Of a stretch of 25,202 nt of DNA, positions 15,587-24,377 are shown piece after piece. Under the pieces are notes generated by a model. That model was not told the DNA's origin. It worked only from the letters and a program-made list of their open reading frames with translations, and did not search any database. This DNA is from an uncultured Proteiniphilum sp. (GTDB lineage: Bacteria; Bacteroidota; Bacteroidia; Bacteroidales; Dysgonomonadaceae), in contig NZ_CALNAT010000157.1 of NCBI RefSeq assembly GCF_937873925.1, forward strand, positions 1-25,202. Reading direction: 5' to 3'. The position numbers and the translations under genes were made by a program. Positions within the stretch are counted from its first letter, which is position 1. Each line of letters starts with the position of its first letter.

Positions 15587-16000
15587 TTATTTCTTTTCTC
15601 CCAACAACTTTTCTAATAACACGATCTTTTCTTGTTCCTTTTCCAATAATCTTTCAAAAAGTTCAGCGATCTTATCTATTGGGTTATTTATAATATTATC
15701 TCCGGCAATATAATTATAGGCAGAACCCGAATTATTGTCAAGCCTGTTGTTCTCAATAATAACCGTAACCGGATCCTCTTCCAGTTCCTTGATCAGTTCC
15801 GGGGCTACGTTTAGGGCTTTGGCAAATTTGTCAATCACCTCATCTTCCAGCACTTTTTTCTGTTCGCAATTGGAAACCCGCGCTTGGGTGGTTCCCATCA
15901 TATCGGCCAGGACTTCCTGCTTGATCCCTAATGCATGGCGGAAACGCTTTACGGCATGCCCGTGATGTGTGTTTTTTAAAGTCTGTTCTTTCGTTTCCAT
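15587..16000 (-). CDS. XRE/Cro-CI-type helix-turn-helix regulator with coiled-coil tail
   Basis: 137 aa. A helix-turn-helix domain lies at about 15-70 (AVKRFRHALGIKQEVLADMM, then GTTQARVSNCEQKK). A linker with ..SGSAYNYIAGDN.. follows, and then a leucine-rich amphipathic tail, NPIDKIAELFERLLEKEQ onward, that probably dimerises it. It binds DNA as a repressor or activator. It lies upstream of the RT operon on the same strand and may control it. An 18-of-20 dyad at 16051-16070 just upstream is a plausible autoregulatory operator. Its G+C is somewhat higher than the RT gene's, so it may mark the island's edge and not belong to the defence unit. The start is ATG 16000. Confidence 0.88.
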   Translation of the reverse strand: METKEQTLKNTHHGHAVKRFRHALGIKQEVLADMMGTTQARVSNCEQKKVLEDEVIDKFAKALNVAPELIKELEEDPVTVIIENNRLDNNSGSAYNYIAGDNIINNPIDKIAELFERLLEKEQEKIVLLEKLLGEKK

Positions 16001-16030
16001 TGTTTTAATTTATTTTTCCGTGTTATATGG

Positions 16031-16038
16031 CAAAAATA
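16031..16038 (-). promoter_or_regulatory. Candidate -7 box of the XRE regulator
   Basis: The minus strand reads TATTTTTG (TAnnTTTG), 31 nt before the start codon, which would give a short leader. No clear -33 TTG is seen; the expected -33 zone is occupied by the dyad at 16051-16070. Confidence 0.35.
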
Positions 16039-16050
16039 GTGATTTTCGGT

Positions 16051-16070
16051 GATATACTTATAATTATATC
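16051..16070. promoter_or_regulatory. Candidate operator dyad for the XRE regulator
   Basis: GATATACTTATAATTATATC is palindromic at 18 of 20 positions. It lies immediately upstream of the regulator's likely -7 box, where a bound dimer would block RNA polymerase. AT-rich DNA makes palindromes more likely by chance, but length and placement support an autoregulatory site. Confidence 0.4.
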
Positions 16071-16325
16071 CGGAAATTGCATAATTATACGCCGATTTTG
16101 TTTGGTTATTCACAAAAAATCTTTTTTTCTTTGTCATTGTATTACTTTTTTTAAGAATAGTTTTTTTCTTGTTCACTATGTAATCGGCTTATAATAATCT
16201 GATTGCCTGTGTAGGAAATTGAATCTGATAGAGAGCGAATCTCTTAATTGTGTAAATATTAAGTGAAAAATCACCAATCTGTTAAAAATTACCCTATGGA
16301 TCCATAACAAACTAAAATGAATTAT

Positions 16326-16333
16326 TATCTTTG
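16326..16333 (+). promoter_or_regulatory. Candidate -7 box of the SusC operon
   Basis: TATCTTTG is a perfect TAnnTTTG element directed toward the SusC gene. It implies an unusually long leader of about 540 nt containing three hairpins. No good -33 TTG is found 19-21 bp upstream. I saw no closer match before the SusC start. Confidence 0.35.
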
Positions 16334-16427
16334 TATCGTTAAACTACGGTACGAAGTAATATAGCGCTTTTTTTGATCTCCATAACGAATCAGCAAAATT
16401 CTAAGCAAAAGGTCAAAAAAATGGAAG

Positions 16428-16447
16428 CGCCCTTAGCAATAAGGGCG
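16428..16447 (-). terminator. Probable intrinsic terminator for leftward transcription
   Basis: CGCCCTTA and TAAGGGCG form a perfect 8-bp stem around a 4-nt loop. On the minus strand it is followed after a few bases by a run of seven T (16414-16420). On the plus strand the loop is GCAA and no T-run follows. It probably ended the now degraded leftward gene whose remnant lies at about 16450-16600. Confidence 0.55.
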
Positions 16448-16811
16448 TGGACATTGTCATATTCTTTTGCGATGGCTTATTGCTGAGCCAGTTATGGGGA
16501 ATAGCGACAATCGTCCGCGCCTCTTTTTTATATCCCTGCATATACATCAGAGCCACATCGAATAAGACGTTAGATGCCTGATTACCGGGAGTCTTATTCC
16601 TTCATCAACAGAATATCTATTTATTCTTCGCCCGTACGATTGTCTAATACCGCACCGGGTTTCAGTTACCTGCAAACTCTTTCCTCTCTCAGCCGGCCTT
16701 CGCCGGAAATACCCGTTTCATTCAAGTTTTGCAAGTTATTAGTCCGCCTATAGAAATGAGATTGGGAAATGACAAACCTGCGAAATTACAACATTTAATT
16801 TTTCAATAAAC

Positions 16812-16857
16812 ACCGACAAGCCATTTGCCGCTGTAGCGGATCAATTTTATTGTCGGT
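16812..16857. repeat. Nested palindrome just before the SusC gene
   Basis: ACCGACAA (16812-16819) pairs with TTGTCGGT (16850-16857), enclosing CCGC/GCGG (16828-16831 with 16836-16839). The element ends 22 bp before the ATG at 16880, so as RNA it would sit at the ribosome-loading region. A translational control role or a mobile-element scar are both possible. Confidence 0.5.
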
Positions 16858-16879
16858 CTGTAAAATAAACAGATACACC

Positions 16880-19800
16880 ATGATTTTAAAAGATAGATCT
16901 GATTATCCTGAAAGTTGCCTGTCGTTGTTAGCCGTCTTACGGGATAAATGCAGACGACATAAAGATGAATACATTGGGAAAATTATGTCGTTATTGCCCT
17001 TCTTATGGGGTAGATGCACACGGTACCGGTTGCTGTTCCTGCTGTTGGCAGGTTCCTTTCTTTTCATAAACTCTACTTACGCGCAAACGGTCACCGTCAC
17101 CGGGCGGGTTACCGAATCCACAGGTAACCCGCTGCCGGGTGTGAGCATCGTAGTCAAAGGAACGTACTCCACCGGTACGACCACCGGAGAGGACGGACGC
17201 TATACATTGGCCAGGGTGCCGTCGGATGCGGTACTTTCCTTTTCCTTTGTCGGTTTTAAAACAGAGGAGATTCCTGTAAACGGAAGAACACGGATAGATG
17301 TGCAATTGCAGGAAGATGTTACCGCACTGTCGGAAGTGGTCGTGAATGCCGGGTATTACACGGTAAAGGACCAGCTCCGTACCGGCAGCATTGCCAGGGT
17401 AACGGCCAAAGAGATCGAAAACCAGCCGGTGAACAATGCAATTTCGGCCATTCAGGGACGTGTAGCCGGGGTAAGCATCACCCAGGGCACGGGTGTAGCT
17501 GGGGGTGGTTATAATATCCAGATCCGCGGGACGAATAGTTTAAGGAGGGCCGGCAATTACCCCATGTACATTATCGACGGTGTGCCGGTAAGTACCGATA
17601 CCCCTTCGTCCTTCTCCGGCGCGATTCTGCCTTATACGGAAATAAACCCGCTGAATGCCATCAATCCCAACGATATTGAAAGTATAGAGATTTTAAAGGA
17701 TGCCGATGCCACGGCTATTTACGGTTCACGTGGCGCTAACGGGGTTATCCTGGTCACTACCAGAAAAGGAAAGCCAGGCAGCAAAACCGGCTTCAGTGTA
17801 AATACCGGCTATGGGTTCAGCCGGGTAGCGGGCAAAATGGAAATGATGAATACGGAGCAGTACCTGGACATGCGCCGGCAGGCGTACACCAACGACGGCA
17901 TTGCCAATTATCCGGCCAATGCCTATGACGTCAACGGTACCTGGGACCAGGAACGGTACACTGACTGGCAGGAGAAGCTGATTGGCGGGACAGCCGTCAA
18001 CTCCGCCGTGCAGCTTTCGGTCAGCGGGGGGAACGGGCATACCAGCTTCCTCATAAGTGGCAGCCATAACGGGCAGACCACTGTATTCGCCAAAGATTTC
18101 AGGTATAAAACCAATAACCTCTCCGGCAGCCTGAACCACCGTTCCAGTGACAACCGGTTTACTTTCAGCGCTTCCGGGTTGTTTTCAGACCAATCCAATA
18201 ATTTGATTGAAAGTGATATAACCAGCGAAAGCCTCCGGCTCAGTCCCAATGCCCCTGCATTATACATGGACGACGGCAGCCTGAACTGGGAAAATAACAC
18301 CTTCACCAATCCCCTGGCGGCTTATGAAAGCACGTATTCCAACCAGAGCAGAACGCTGAATGTCAATATTAACCTGGGATATGAACTGCTTCCTTCCCTA
18401 CATATAAAATTTAACGGGGGCATCAATCACCAGGTTTTTGAAGAACTGTCGTTATATCCGAATACCGTGTATAATCCTTCCTACGGGATCACCCCGGCCA
18501 ATTCCATGGCTTATAAAAATCACAACCAGCGGTTTTCGTATCTTTTAGAGCCCCAGTTGAACTACAAACACAGGTTTAAGGATCATGAAATAGATATCCT
18601 GCTGGGGAGTACCTACCAGGAAACGGAAAATACAGCGTTGAATGTGATGGGGTACGGGTTTGAAAGCAATGCCCTGATCACAAATCTGGCAGCCGCAGGC
18701 AATGTTTCGGTTAATAGTGACACAGGCTCCGAATACAAGTATGCCGCGGTTTTTGGGAGGGTCAATTATCAATACAAAAACAAGTATATCCTTAACCTTA
18801 CCGGGCGTCGTGACGGCTCCAGCCGATTCGGACCTGATAACCGTTTTGCAAATTTCGGGGCCATTGGAGTTGCATGGCTGTTCAGTGAGGAAAATTTCCT
18901 GGCAGACAACCCGTGGTTCAGCTTCGGGAAACTCCGGGCCAGCCATGGGGTTACAGGCAGCGACCTGATCGGGGATTACCAGTACCTGGATACTTATACG
19001 GTCAGCAGTATAATTTATGGTGACGGTACAACCCTTTATCCTTCCAGGCTGCACAACCCTTATTTTAGCTGGGAAAAGACAACGAAGCTGGAAATAGCCC
19101 TGGAGCTGGGTCTCTTGGATGACCGGTTATACCTTACCACCGCCTGGTTCCGCAACCGTTCGGGCAACCAGCTGGTGGGTATTCCGCTGCCCGGCACCAC
19201 GGGCTTCAGCAGTATACAGGCCAACCTTCCCGCCACGGTAGAAAACAAGGGGCTGGAACTGGAGTTGAATACCATCCCTGTGAAAACCGGCCAATTCCGA
19301 TGGAACAGCAATGTGAACATCAGCTTTCCCAAAAACAAGCTGGTAGCGTTTCCCGGCCTGGAAGGCTCCACATACGCCAACCAATATGTGGTGGGCTACC
19401 CGGTCTCTATCACAAAGGTCTACAATTACGAGGGCATCGACCCGGAAACCGGCCTCTATACCTTTACCGACTATAACGAAGATGGGAGGATCTCATCCCC
19501 GGAAGATAACCGGGTGATTGAAGAAGTAGGTGTGAAATGGTTTGGCGGCTGGTTTAACCAATTGTCTTACAAACAATGGGAGTGTTCCTTCCTATTCCAG
19601 TTTGTCAATCAAAGGCAAAAGAACTACAACGCTTTAATGGCTAACCCCGGCACCAGGTTCAACCAGCCGGCAGAGGTGTTGGATGTATGGTCGGAAAGCA
19701 ATCCTGATGGACGGTACATGCCTTATTCCACAGGCGCTAATCCACTGAAAAACCAATTGCTGGGGTATTTCAGGAACAGTACGGCTGTCATCGGCGACGC

Positions 19801-19999
19801 GTCTTTTATCCGGTTAAAGAACGTACAGCTCAGCTACCGGTTGTCGGTAAACAAATATATACAGGATGTGCGGTTTTATGCTCAGGGGCAGAACCTTCTA
19901 ACCCTGACCGATTATTTTGGCCTGGACCCCGAGTTTACCCTAACGGGCTATTTGCCGCCTTTGAAAACATGGGCCTTTGGTGTTCAAATCAACTTTTAA
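16880..19999 (+). CDS. SusC/RagA-like TonB-dependent outer-membrane receptor
   Basis: 1039 aa from ATG 16880. An upstream in-frame TTG at 16850 is less likely, and ATG 16985 is a further option because it begins nearer the signal peptide. The hydrophobic signal (about 50-64) ends at STYAQ. A carboxypeptidase-regulatory-like beta domain (72-157; VTVTGRVTESTGNPLPGVSI) follows. The plug comes next (RVAGVSITQGTG..., MYIIDGVPV, GANGVILVTTRKG), and then the long 22-strand barrel ending in FGVQINF. There is no STN signalling domain, so it is not a sigma-factor-coupled type. It imports a ligand captured by its SusD partner, powered by TonB. It is the first gene of the operon; the SusD gene follows after 10 bp, and the S9 hydrolase gene suggests peptides as the ligand. 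Codon use and G+C are clearly higher than in the left island. Confidence 0.95.
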   Translation: MILKDRSDYPESCLSLLAVLRDKCRRHKDEYIGKIMSLLPFLWGRCTRYRLLFLLLAGSFLFINSTYAQTVTVTGRVTESTGNPLPGVSIVVKGTYSTGTTTGEDGRYTLARVPSDAVLSFSFVGFKTEEIPVNGRTRIDVQLQEDVTALSEVVVNAGYYTVKDQLRTGSIARVTAKEIENQPVNNAISAIQGRVAGVSITQGTGVAGGGYNIQIRGTNSLRRAGNYPMYIIDGVPVSTDTPSSFSGAILPYTEINPLNAINPNDIESIEILKDADATAIYGSRGANGVILVTTRKGKPGSKTGFSVNTGYGFSRVAGKMEMMNTEQYLDMRRQAYTNDGIANYPANAYDVNGTWDQERYTDWQEKLIGGTAVNSAVQLSVSGGNGHTSFLISGSHNGQTTVFAKDFRYKTNNLSGSLNHRSSDNRFTFSASGLFSDQSNNLIESDITSESLRLSPNAPALYMDDGSLNWENNTFTNPLAAYESTYSNQSRTLNVNINLGYELLPSLHIKFNGGINHQVFEELSLYPNTVYNPSYGITPANSMAYKNHNQRFSYLLEPQLNYKHRFKDHEIDILLGSTYQETENTALNVMGYGFESNALITNLAAAGNVSVNSDTGSEYKYAAVFGRVNYQYKNKYILNLTGRRDGSSRFGPDNRFANFGAIGVAWLFSEENFLADNPWFSFGKLRASHGVTGSDLIGDYQYLDTYTVSSIIYGDGTTLYPSRLHNPYFSWEKTTKLEIALELGLLDDRLYLTTAWFRNRSGNQLVGIPLPGTTGFSSIQANLPATVENKGLELELNTIPVKTGQFRWNSNVNISFPKNKLVAFPGLEGSTYANQYVVGYPVSITKVYNYEGIDPETGLYTFTDYNEDGRISSPEDNRVIEEVGVKWFGGWFNQLSYKQWECSFLFQFVNQRQKNYNALMANPGTRFNQPAEVLDVWSESNPDGRYMPYSTGANPLKNQLLGYFRNSTAVIGDASFIRLKNVQLSYRLSVNKYIQDVRFYAQGQNLLTLTDYFGLDPEFTLTGYLPPLKTWAFGVQINF

Positions 20000-20009
20000 A
20001 TTATAGATT

Positions 20010-21371
20010 ATGAAAAAGATACATATGTTGCTTTACCTCGGGTTACTGCTCCCGGTAGCCTGTGAAAAGTTGGTAGAAACGGATTATCCTGCCAACCAGA
20101 TAGGAACCGTACAGGTCTTTGAAGACCTTAAAACTGCCAATGCCACCCTGGGAGGATTATATGCCGGTTTACGGGACCAGTCTGTTTTATCGGGAACCTA
20201 TTACGGTACAGGTTCCTTGTTAGGGGCTTACACCGATGACCTGGATTCCTATTATAATGACCAGAACGGTTTAATGGACATTTACCAAAATCAACAGCAG
20301 GAAACCAATACTATAATAACCAGTCTTTGGAAGACGGCTTACCAGCAAATTTATTACGCTAATTCCACCATCTACGGGGCAGAACATTCAACGGCCTTGT
20401 CAGGTGCTGATAAAAGCCGTATCAAGGGGGAAGCCCTGCTGGTCCGTTCACTGATTTACTTTTACCTGCAACAGCTTTTTGATGATATTCCCTATACCTC
20501 CAGTCTGGATTATGAGCATAACCGCCGCTTAAGCAAAACAGGGGCCGTCGCATTGCTGGAGCAGTTGGAGGTGGACCTGACGGAGGCCGTAGCGCAGTTA
20601 ACGGACGAGTACCGGGACCCGGAGCGGATCTATCCCAACCGGAAGGTGGCGCAACTGCTGTTGGCCCGTATTCATTTACTCCGGGGAGAATGGCCGTTGG
20701 CAGAGCAAATGGCAGGCACAGTTCTGCAATCACCCCTATACCAATTCCAGCCTGATATCAATAAAGTGTTCCTCAAATCGGGCAAGCATATCCTCTGGCA
20801 GCTAAAGCCGGAGAAAGAGGGTGATGCCACCGAGGAAGCAATGTTTTATCACTTTGCTTCCTCGGCACCCAATTCGTATGTCCTTTCTCAAGACCTGGTC
20901 AATACTTTTGGTGGGGAGGATTTGAGAAAACAGGCATGGATGGCCGAAGTGACCTTTAATAGTGATACATGGTACAGGCCCTACAAATACAAAAACCGCT
21001 CAAATAACTCCACCGAGTACTCTGTAGTCTTTCGCCTTGAGGAAGCCTTTTTTATCATGGCCGAAGCATTGGCCAAGCAAAACCGGTTCGACGAAGCGTT
21101 ACCTTACCTCAACGCTACCCGTGAGCGGGCCGGGTTGACCGCATTTACTTCGTTATCGGGGGATGATTTTACCAGGGAGCTTTTGGCAGAAAAGAGGCGT
21201 GAGTTTTTCACGGAGTTCGGGCATCGGTTCATTGACCTGAAGCGCTGGGGCCGGCTGGGTGAATTAAGTGCGGCAAAACCCAACTGGGAGGGTTATAAGA
21301 GCAGATGGCCGTTGCCACAAAGCGAGCTACTTTTAAATTCCAATTTATATCCGCAAAGTTCGGGTTACTAA
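20010..21371 (+). CDS. SusD/RagB-like nutrient-binding lipoprotein
   Basis: 453 aa. The signal MKKIHMLLYLGLLLPVAC ends in a lipobox with C18, so it is lipidated and exposed on the outer membrane. TPR-like helices appear in the ALLVRSLIYFYLQQLFDDIPY region, a hallmark of the SusD N-terminal part. The C-terminal RREFFTEFGHRFIDLKRWGRL is also a family signature. It is somewhat shorter than many SusD proteins (about 500-600 aa). It forms the lid over the SusC channel and binds the substrate. It lies 10 bp after SusC and 1 bp before the S9 hydrolase gene. Confidence 0.94.
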   Translation: MKKIHMLLYLGLLLPVACEKLVETDYPANQIGTVQVFEDLKTANATLGGLYAGLRDQSVLSGTYYGTGSLLGAYTDDLDSYYNDQNGLMDIYQNQQQETNTIITSLWKTAYQQIYYANSTIYGAEHSTALSGADKSRIKGEALLVRSLIYFYLQQLFDDIPYTSSLDYEHNRRLSKTGAVALLEQLEVDLTEAVAQLTDEYRDPERIYPNRKVAQLLLARIHLLRGEWPLAEQMAGTVLQSPLYQFQPDINKVFLKSGKHILWQLKPEKEGDATEEAMFYHFASSAPNSYVLSQDLVNTFGGEDLRKQAWMAEVTFNSDTWYRPYKYKNRSNNSTEYSVVFRLEEAFFIMAEALAKQNRFDEALPYLNATRERAGLTAFTSLSGDDFTRELLAEKRREFFTEFGHRFIDLKRWGRLGELSAAKPNWEGYKSRWPLPQSELLLNSNLYPQSSGY

Positions 21372-21372
21372 T

Positions 21373-23910
21373 ATGAGGTTCTTATTTTTCTTGCTATTCC
21401 TGTGCCTGCTGCTGCCAGCAGGACAGGAGTCGGCTGCCCAAAACAAACACGACAGCCTGAATGGAATCTTTTCCGAAAGATTCCACAATATAACGGGTCC
21501 TCAAATGACCGGAGACGGTAACTGGCTGGCGTTGCGTAAAAGAAGCTGGCTGCCTGCATGGAAGAAGAGTGACCTGGCTAAAGATACCGTCATATTATTT
21601 GATTTGCAAAATCCGGAGGAATTTAAAATCGCAGGATACATGCAAAACGTCCGGAGTATGGCTTTTGCAGGGACTGAACATTTGTTTTTATCAAATGATC
21701 GGCAAACAGGGTTGCTTAACCTGAATGAACAAACGAACATTTACTTTGAGGGGGTAAAGAACATACAGGCACTAAATAATAAAAAGCAATTCCTTCTGCA
21801 TTACGGCAAAGAAAAAAAGAACAGGTTGGAATTGTGTGATGAAAACGGGAATCTTTTAAATGCCGTAAATAATGTGAGCCGGTTTTACACAACCGATACC
21901 GATCATGTCTATGTTATTGCAGAGGTCATGGAAAAAGAGTTTAATGTTATCATTTTAACCGATCAAAAAAAGGAAAAGGTGTATGAGTCCCCTCAAGAGA
22001 TCGAACGGCTGGATATTGACCCCTCGGAAAGAGGCTTGATGGTTTTCAAGAAAAATCCTGACGGATTTTCCCGGGAGGTGTTGTACCTGGATTTAGAGAA
22101 TAATACTTCTTATCCTTTAAAAGAGGTATTGCCCATTATCTTTCATAGAGGATCTACGGAACGGATACAGGAAGGACACTCCTATTTTCTGGAAGTATTG
22201 ATTGAAAATGAGGAACCTGATGGTGCGGTTGCAGATATCTGGTATGGTACCGATAACCAACCCGGAGAGAAATTTTATCCGTACACAGAAACATTAACCT
22301 ATGTATGGGAACCCGGTAAACATTTGATCCGGCAAATTGGTGACGATCATTTGACAACCAATATCAATGTAGGCAATGACCGGTATTTTTTGTGTTTTGA
22401 CCCCTGTCATTTGCAAGACTATGAGGCCGAAAGCCCCCTGTTGCAGTTGTATGTATATGACAGAGTCCAGGACCGGTATTCAATTCTGGACACTATTGTT
22501 CCGGAGCTGTACCTGTCCGGGGACGGCGAGTATGCACTATCTCCCGGGGATAAGGGATGGTACCTGTATCATATTCCGTCAGGGCATAAAAAACTTATTC
22601 ACGGGAAAGGTCTCGATACGCCCTGGTTTGCCAATGATGGCAAAGTGGTATTGTTTGAGGGAAGAGGTGCATTGTGGAAGTATGAAATAAAAAGCGGCAC
22701 GCTTGCTGAAGTCGCCATTTTCGAGGGATACCAAGCCAGTATCGTAAATGGAGAAACAGTTGATATCGGCACCAATAAGGGCAGGTTTAGCAAAAAACAG
22801 GTGGATTTACAGCGTCCCCTCGTGATTAAGTTATACGATCCCCTGAAAAATGTAACCTCTTATAGCTTGTGGAACAAGGGAAAATCACAGACGATCATAC
22901 AGCCAACCACCAAACATATACAATCCCTGAGTTACAGCAAATCTTTTGATTGTTTTTCCTGGATGGAAGAGGACTACAACCTGCCACCCCGCCTGGTTTA
23001 TAAAAAGATGGGTAGCAAGGAACAGGTCTTGTATCAAAGCAATATACAGGACAAGGCCATCTTATCATTAAAACAGGAAATCGTCTCCTATACGAACAGT
23101 GACGGGATCCCGCTCAACGGAATCTTGTATTATCCGCTGGATTATAATCCCTCAGGTAAATACCCGATGGTGGTACATATCTATGAAAGGCAACGGCACC
23201 TAACCAACAGATATCCCTATCCGTCGTATTATGATGGCCTGGGATTTAATATACGTTTACTTTTGGAAAACGGGTATTTTGTGTATCTGCCCGATATTTT
23301 GATACAGGGTAAAAATGGTCCCGGAATAGATGCGCTGGATTGTGTGAATAACGCACTGGATGCTTTAGCCGGCAACCCGTTGATCAACAAGAACAAGATA
23401 GGGCTGATCGGACACTCGTTCGGCGGTTACGAAGCGGATTTCATTGCTACACGCTCAACCCGTTTTGCCGCTTATGTCTCCGGATCCGGACACAGCGATA
23501 TCCTTTGGGCTTATCACTCCTTTAATTATAATTTCCTTTTTCCTGATTATATACGGATAGAAGCCAATATGTACAAAATGGGCGTGCCTTTTTCCCGTAA
23601 TAAAGCTTTGTATTTGAACAACAACCCGGTTTATCATGCGGAAAAAGTGAATGCCCCGGTATTGTTATGGGCGGGAGAGGAAGACCAGAATGTTACCAGT
23701 GACCATGGCATGGCTTTTTACAATGCCCTGCGCAGAAACAAAAAAGATGTGATCGCTTTGTTTTATAAAGGCGAAGGACATAGCTTGCTACAGCAACAGT
23801 CGCAATTTGACCTGACTTCCAGGATACTGGACTGGTTTGATTATTTCTTAAAGGGAGATCCGGATATCGGATGGATCAGTAAAGGAATAAAAAATAAGGG
23901 TGGTAAATAG
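21373..23910 (+). CDS. Secreted S9-family (prolyl oligopeptidase-like) serine peptidase
   Basis: 845 aa. The signal peptide is MRFLFFLLFLCLLLPAG, ending near SAAQ. An N-terminal, probably beta-propeller, region spans about 25-560. The alpha/beta-hydrolase domain follows, with catalytic S682 in GHSFGG, D771 in GEEDQN and H803 in GEGHSL. The order and spacing match family S9. It probably cleaves short peptides in the periplasm. Its ATG begins 1 bp after the SusD stop, so it belongs to the same operon. The coupling implies that the SusCD pair brings in oligopeptides for trimming. The exact specificity (prolyl, acyl-aminoacyl, dipeptidyl) cannot be told from the sequence. A terminator hairpin follows 54 bp later. 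Confidence 0.92.
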   Translation: MRFLFFLLFLCLLLPAGQESAAQNKHDSLNGIFSERFHNITGPQMTGDGNWLALRKRSWLPAWKKSDLAKDTVILFDLQNPEEFKIAGYMQNVRSMAFAGTEHLFLSNDRQTGLLNLNEQTNIYFEGVKNIQALNNKKQFLLHYGKEKKNRLELCDENGNLLNAVNNVSRFYTTDTDHVYVIAEVMEKEFNVIILTDQKKEKVYESPQEIERLDIDPSERGLMVFKKNPDGFSREVLYLDLENNTSYPLKEVLPIIFHRGSTERIQEGHSYFLEVLIENEEPDGAVADIWYGTDNQPGEKFYPYTETLTYVWEPGKHLIRQIGDDHLTTNINVGNDRYFLCFDPCHLQDYEAESPLLQLYVYDRVQDRYSILDTIVPELYLSGDGEYALSPGDKGWYLYHIPSGHKKLIHGKGLDTPWFANDGKVVLFEGRGALWKYEIKSGTLAEVAIFEGYQASIVNGETVDIGTNKGRFSKKQVDLQRPLVIKLYDPLKNVTSYSLWNKGKSQTIIQPTTKHIQSLSYSKSFDCFSWMEEDYNLPPRLVYKKMGSKEQVLYQSNIQDKAILSLKQEIVSYTNSDGIPLNGILYYPLDYNPSGKYPMVVHIYERQRHLTNRYPYPSYYDGLGFNIRLLLENGYFVYLPDILIQGKNGPGIDALDCVNNALDALAGNPLINKNKIGLIGHSFGGYEADFIATRSTRFAAYVSGSGHSDILWAYHSFNYNFLFPDYIRIEANMYKMGVPFSRNKALYLNNNPVYHAEKVNAPVLLWAGEEDQNVTSDHGMAFYNALRRNKKDVIALFYKGEGHSLLQQQSQFDLTSRILDWFDYFLKGDPDIGWISKGIKNKGGK

Positions 23911-23964
23911 GGCTGTCTGTGGAACCGTAGGTACGGACGGTGGTGTGTTAGGTCGGGAAATAAA

Positions 23965-23995
23965 GTAGGAGGAAAGTGCTTTATTTTCCTCCTAC
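23965..23995. terminator. Strong hairpin between convergent operons
   Basis: GTAGGAGGAAA (23965-23975) pairs perfectly with TTTCCTCCTAC (23985-23995) around a 9-nt loop. The stem is 11 bp. It lies after the S9 gene and before the convergent DUF6520 gene, so it may stop transcription from both sides. There is no long T-run. A second, looser stem (GAGGCTGT 24005-24012 with ACAGCCTC 24055-24062) follows. Confidence 0.7.
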
Positions 23996-24069
23996 TCGTT
24001 ATCTGAGGCTGTTTTCAAATATTAAATTCTCCCAGAGTTAAATTTACTCCTGATACAGCCTCTCTTCCT

Positions 24070-24354
24070 CTAATGCGATGCAGGTTCGTACAGTTGTTGA
24101 TTTCCACATAGAGTACCGCTTATTCTGTTATGTAAGCTATATGTAACTGATGTGGATGGGTCAGTCCATGTACAAATATCACCCGGAATGGTGGAACACT
24201 GCTTCGTTGCAATACATTCTTCGGTCACCGAGTCAAACCGGTACCCCTGAACGGATGCACTTTGAGAGTCTTTTGCTGCATTCGTCGCAAAAGCCGCGCC
24301 GGCTCCCATTAATATGATCACAGCCGGCACAAGGAACTGTTTAAATTTAGTCAT
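24070..24354 (-). CDS. DUF6520-like small exported protein
   Basis: 94 aa. The start MTKFKQFLVPAVIILMGAGA and the following AFATNAAK form a signal peptide. The mature part has YRFDSVTEECIATKQCSTIP and four cysteines (C47, C53, C61, C83) that could form two disulfides. The start pattern and the YRFD..EC...QCST motif match my memory of the Bacteroidota family DUF6520, whose function is unknown. It starts 23 bp after the upstream unknown gene and is probably its operon partner. No enzyme motif is seen. Confidence 0.82.
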   Translation of the reverse strand: MTKFKQFLVPAVIILMGAGAAFATNAAKDSQSASVQGYRFDSVTEECIATKQCSTIPGDICTWTDPSTSVTYSLHNRISGTLCGNQQLYEPASH

Positions 24355-24377
24355 GATGAAAAAATTTAACGTGATGC

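Larger units (their letters stand above)
16001..16879. other. 879-bp non-coding region between the regulator and the SusC operon
   Basis: This is a divergent intergenic region that also marks the base-composition change. It holds the regulator's promoter box and dyad (16031-16070), a rightward promoter candidate (16326-16333), a hairpin with a T-run on the minus strand (16428-16447), a short hairpin (16693-16706) and a nested palindrome (16812-16857). On the minus strand an open stretch of about 60 codons upstream of the hairpin (about 16420-16600; includes NQASNVLFDVALMYMQGYKK) is preceded by stops and looks like a gene remnant. I cannot name it. Confidence 0.55.

Noticed and set aside
15432..15713. 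93-codon plus-strand frame
   Set aside because: It is antisense to the regulator tail and its duplicate; its composition mirrors the coiled coil on the other strand.
15976..16176. 66-codon frame overlapping the regulator start
   Set aside because: Lysine-rich chance frame across the promoter and dyad; it overlaps the true gene start.
16850..16879. TTG start that lengthens the SusC protein by 10 residues
   Set aside because: It lies inside the nested palindrome; ATG 16880 in the same frame is preferred.
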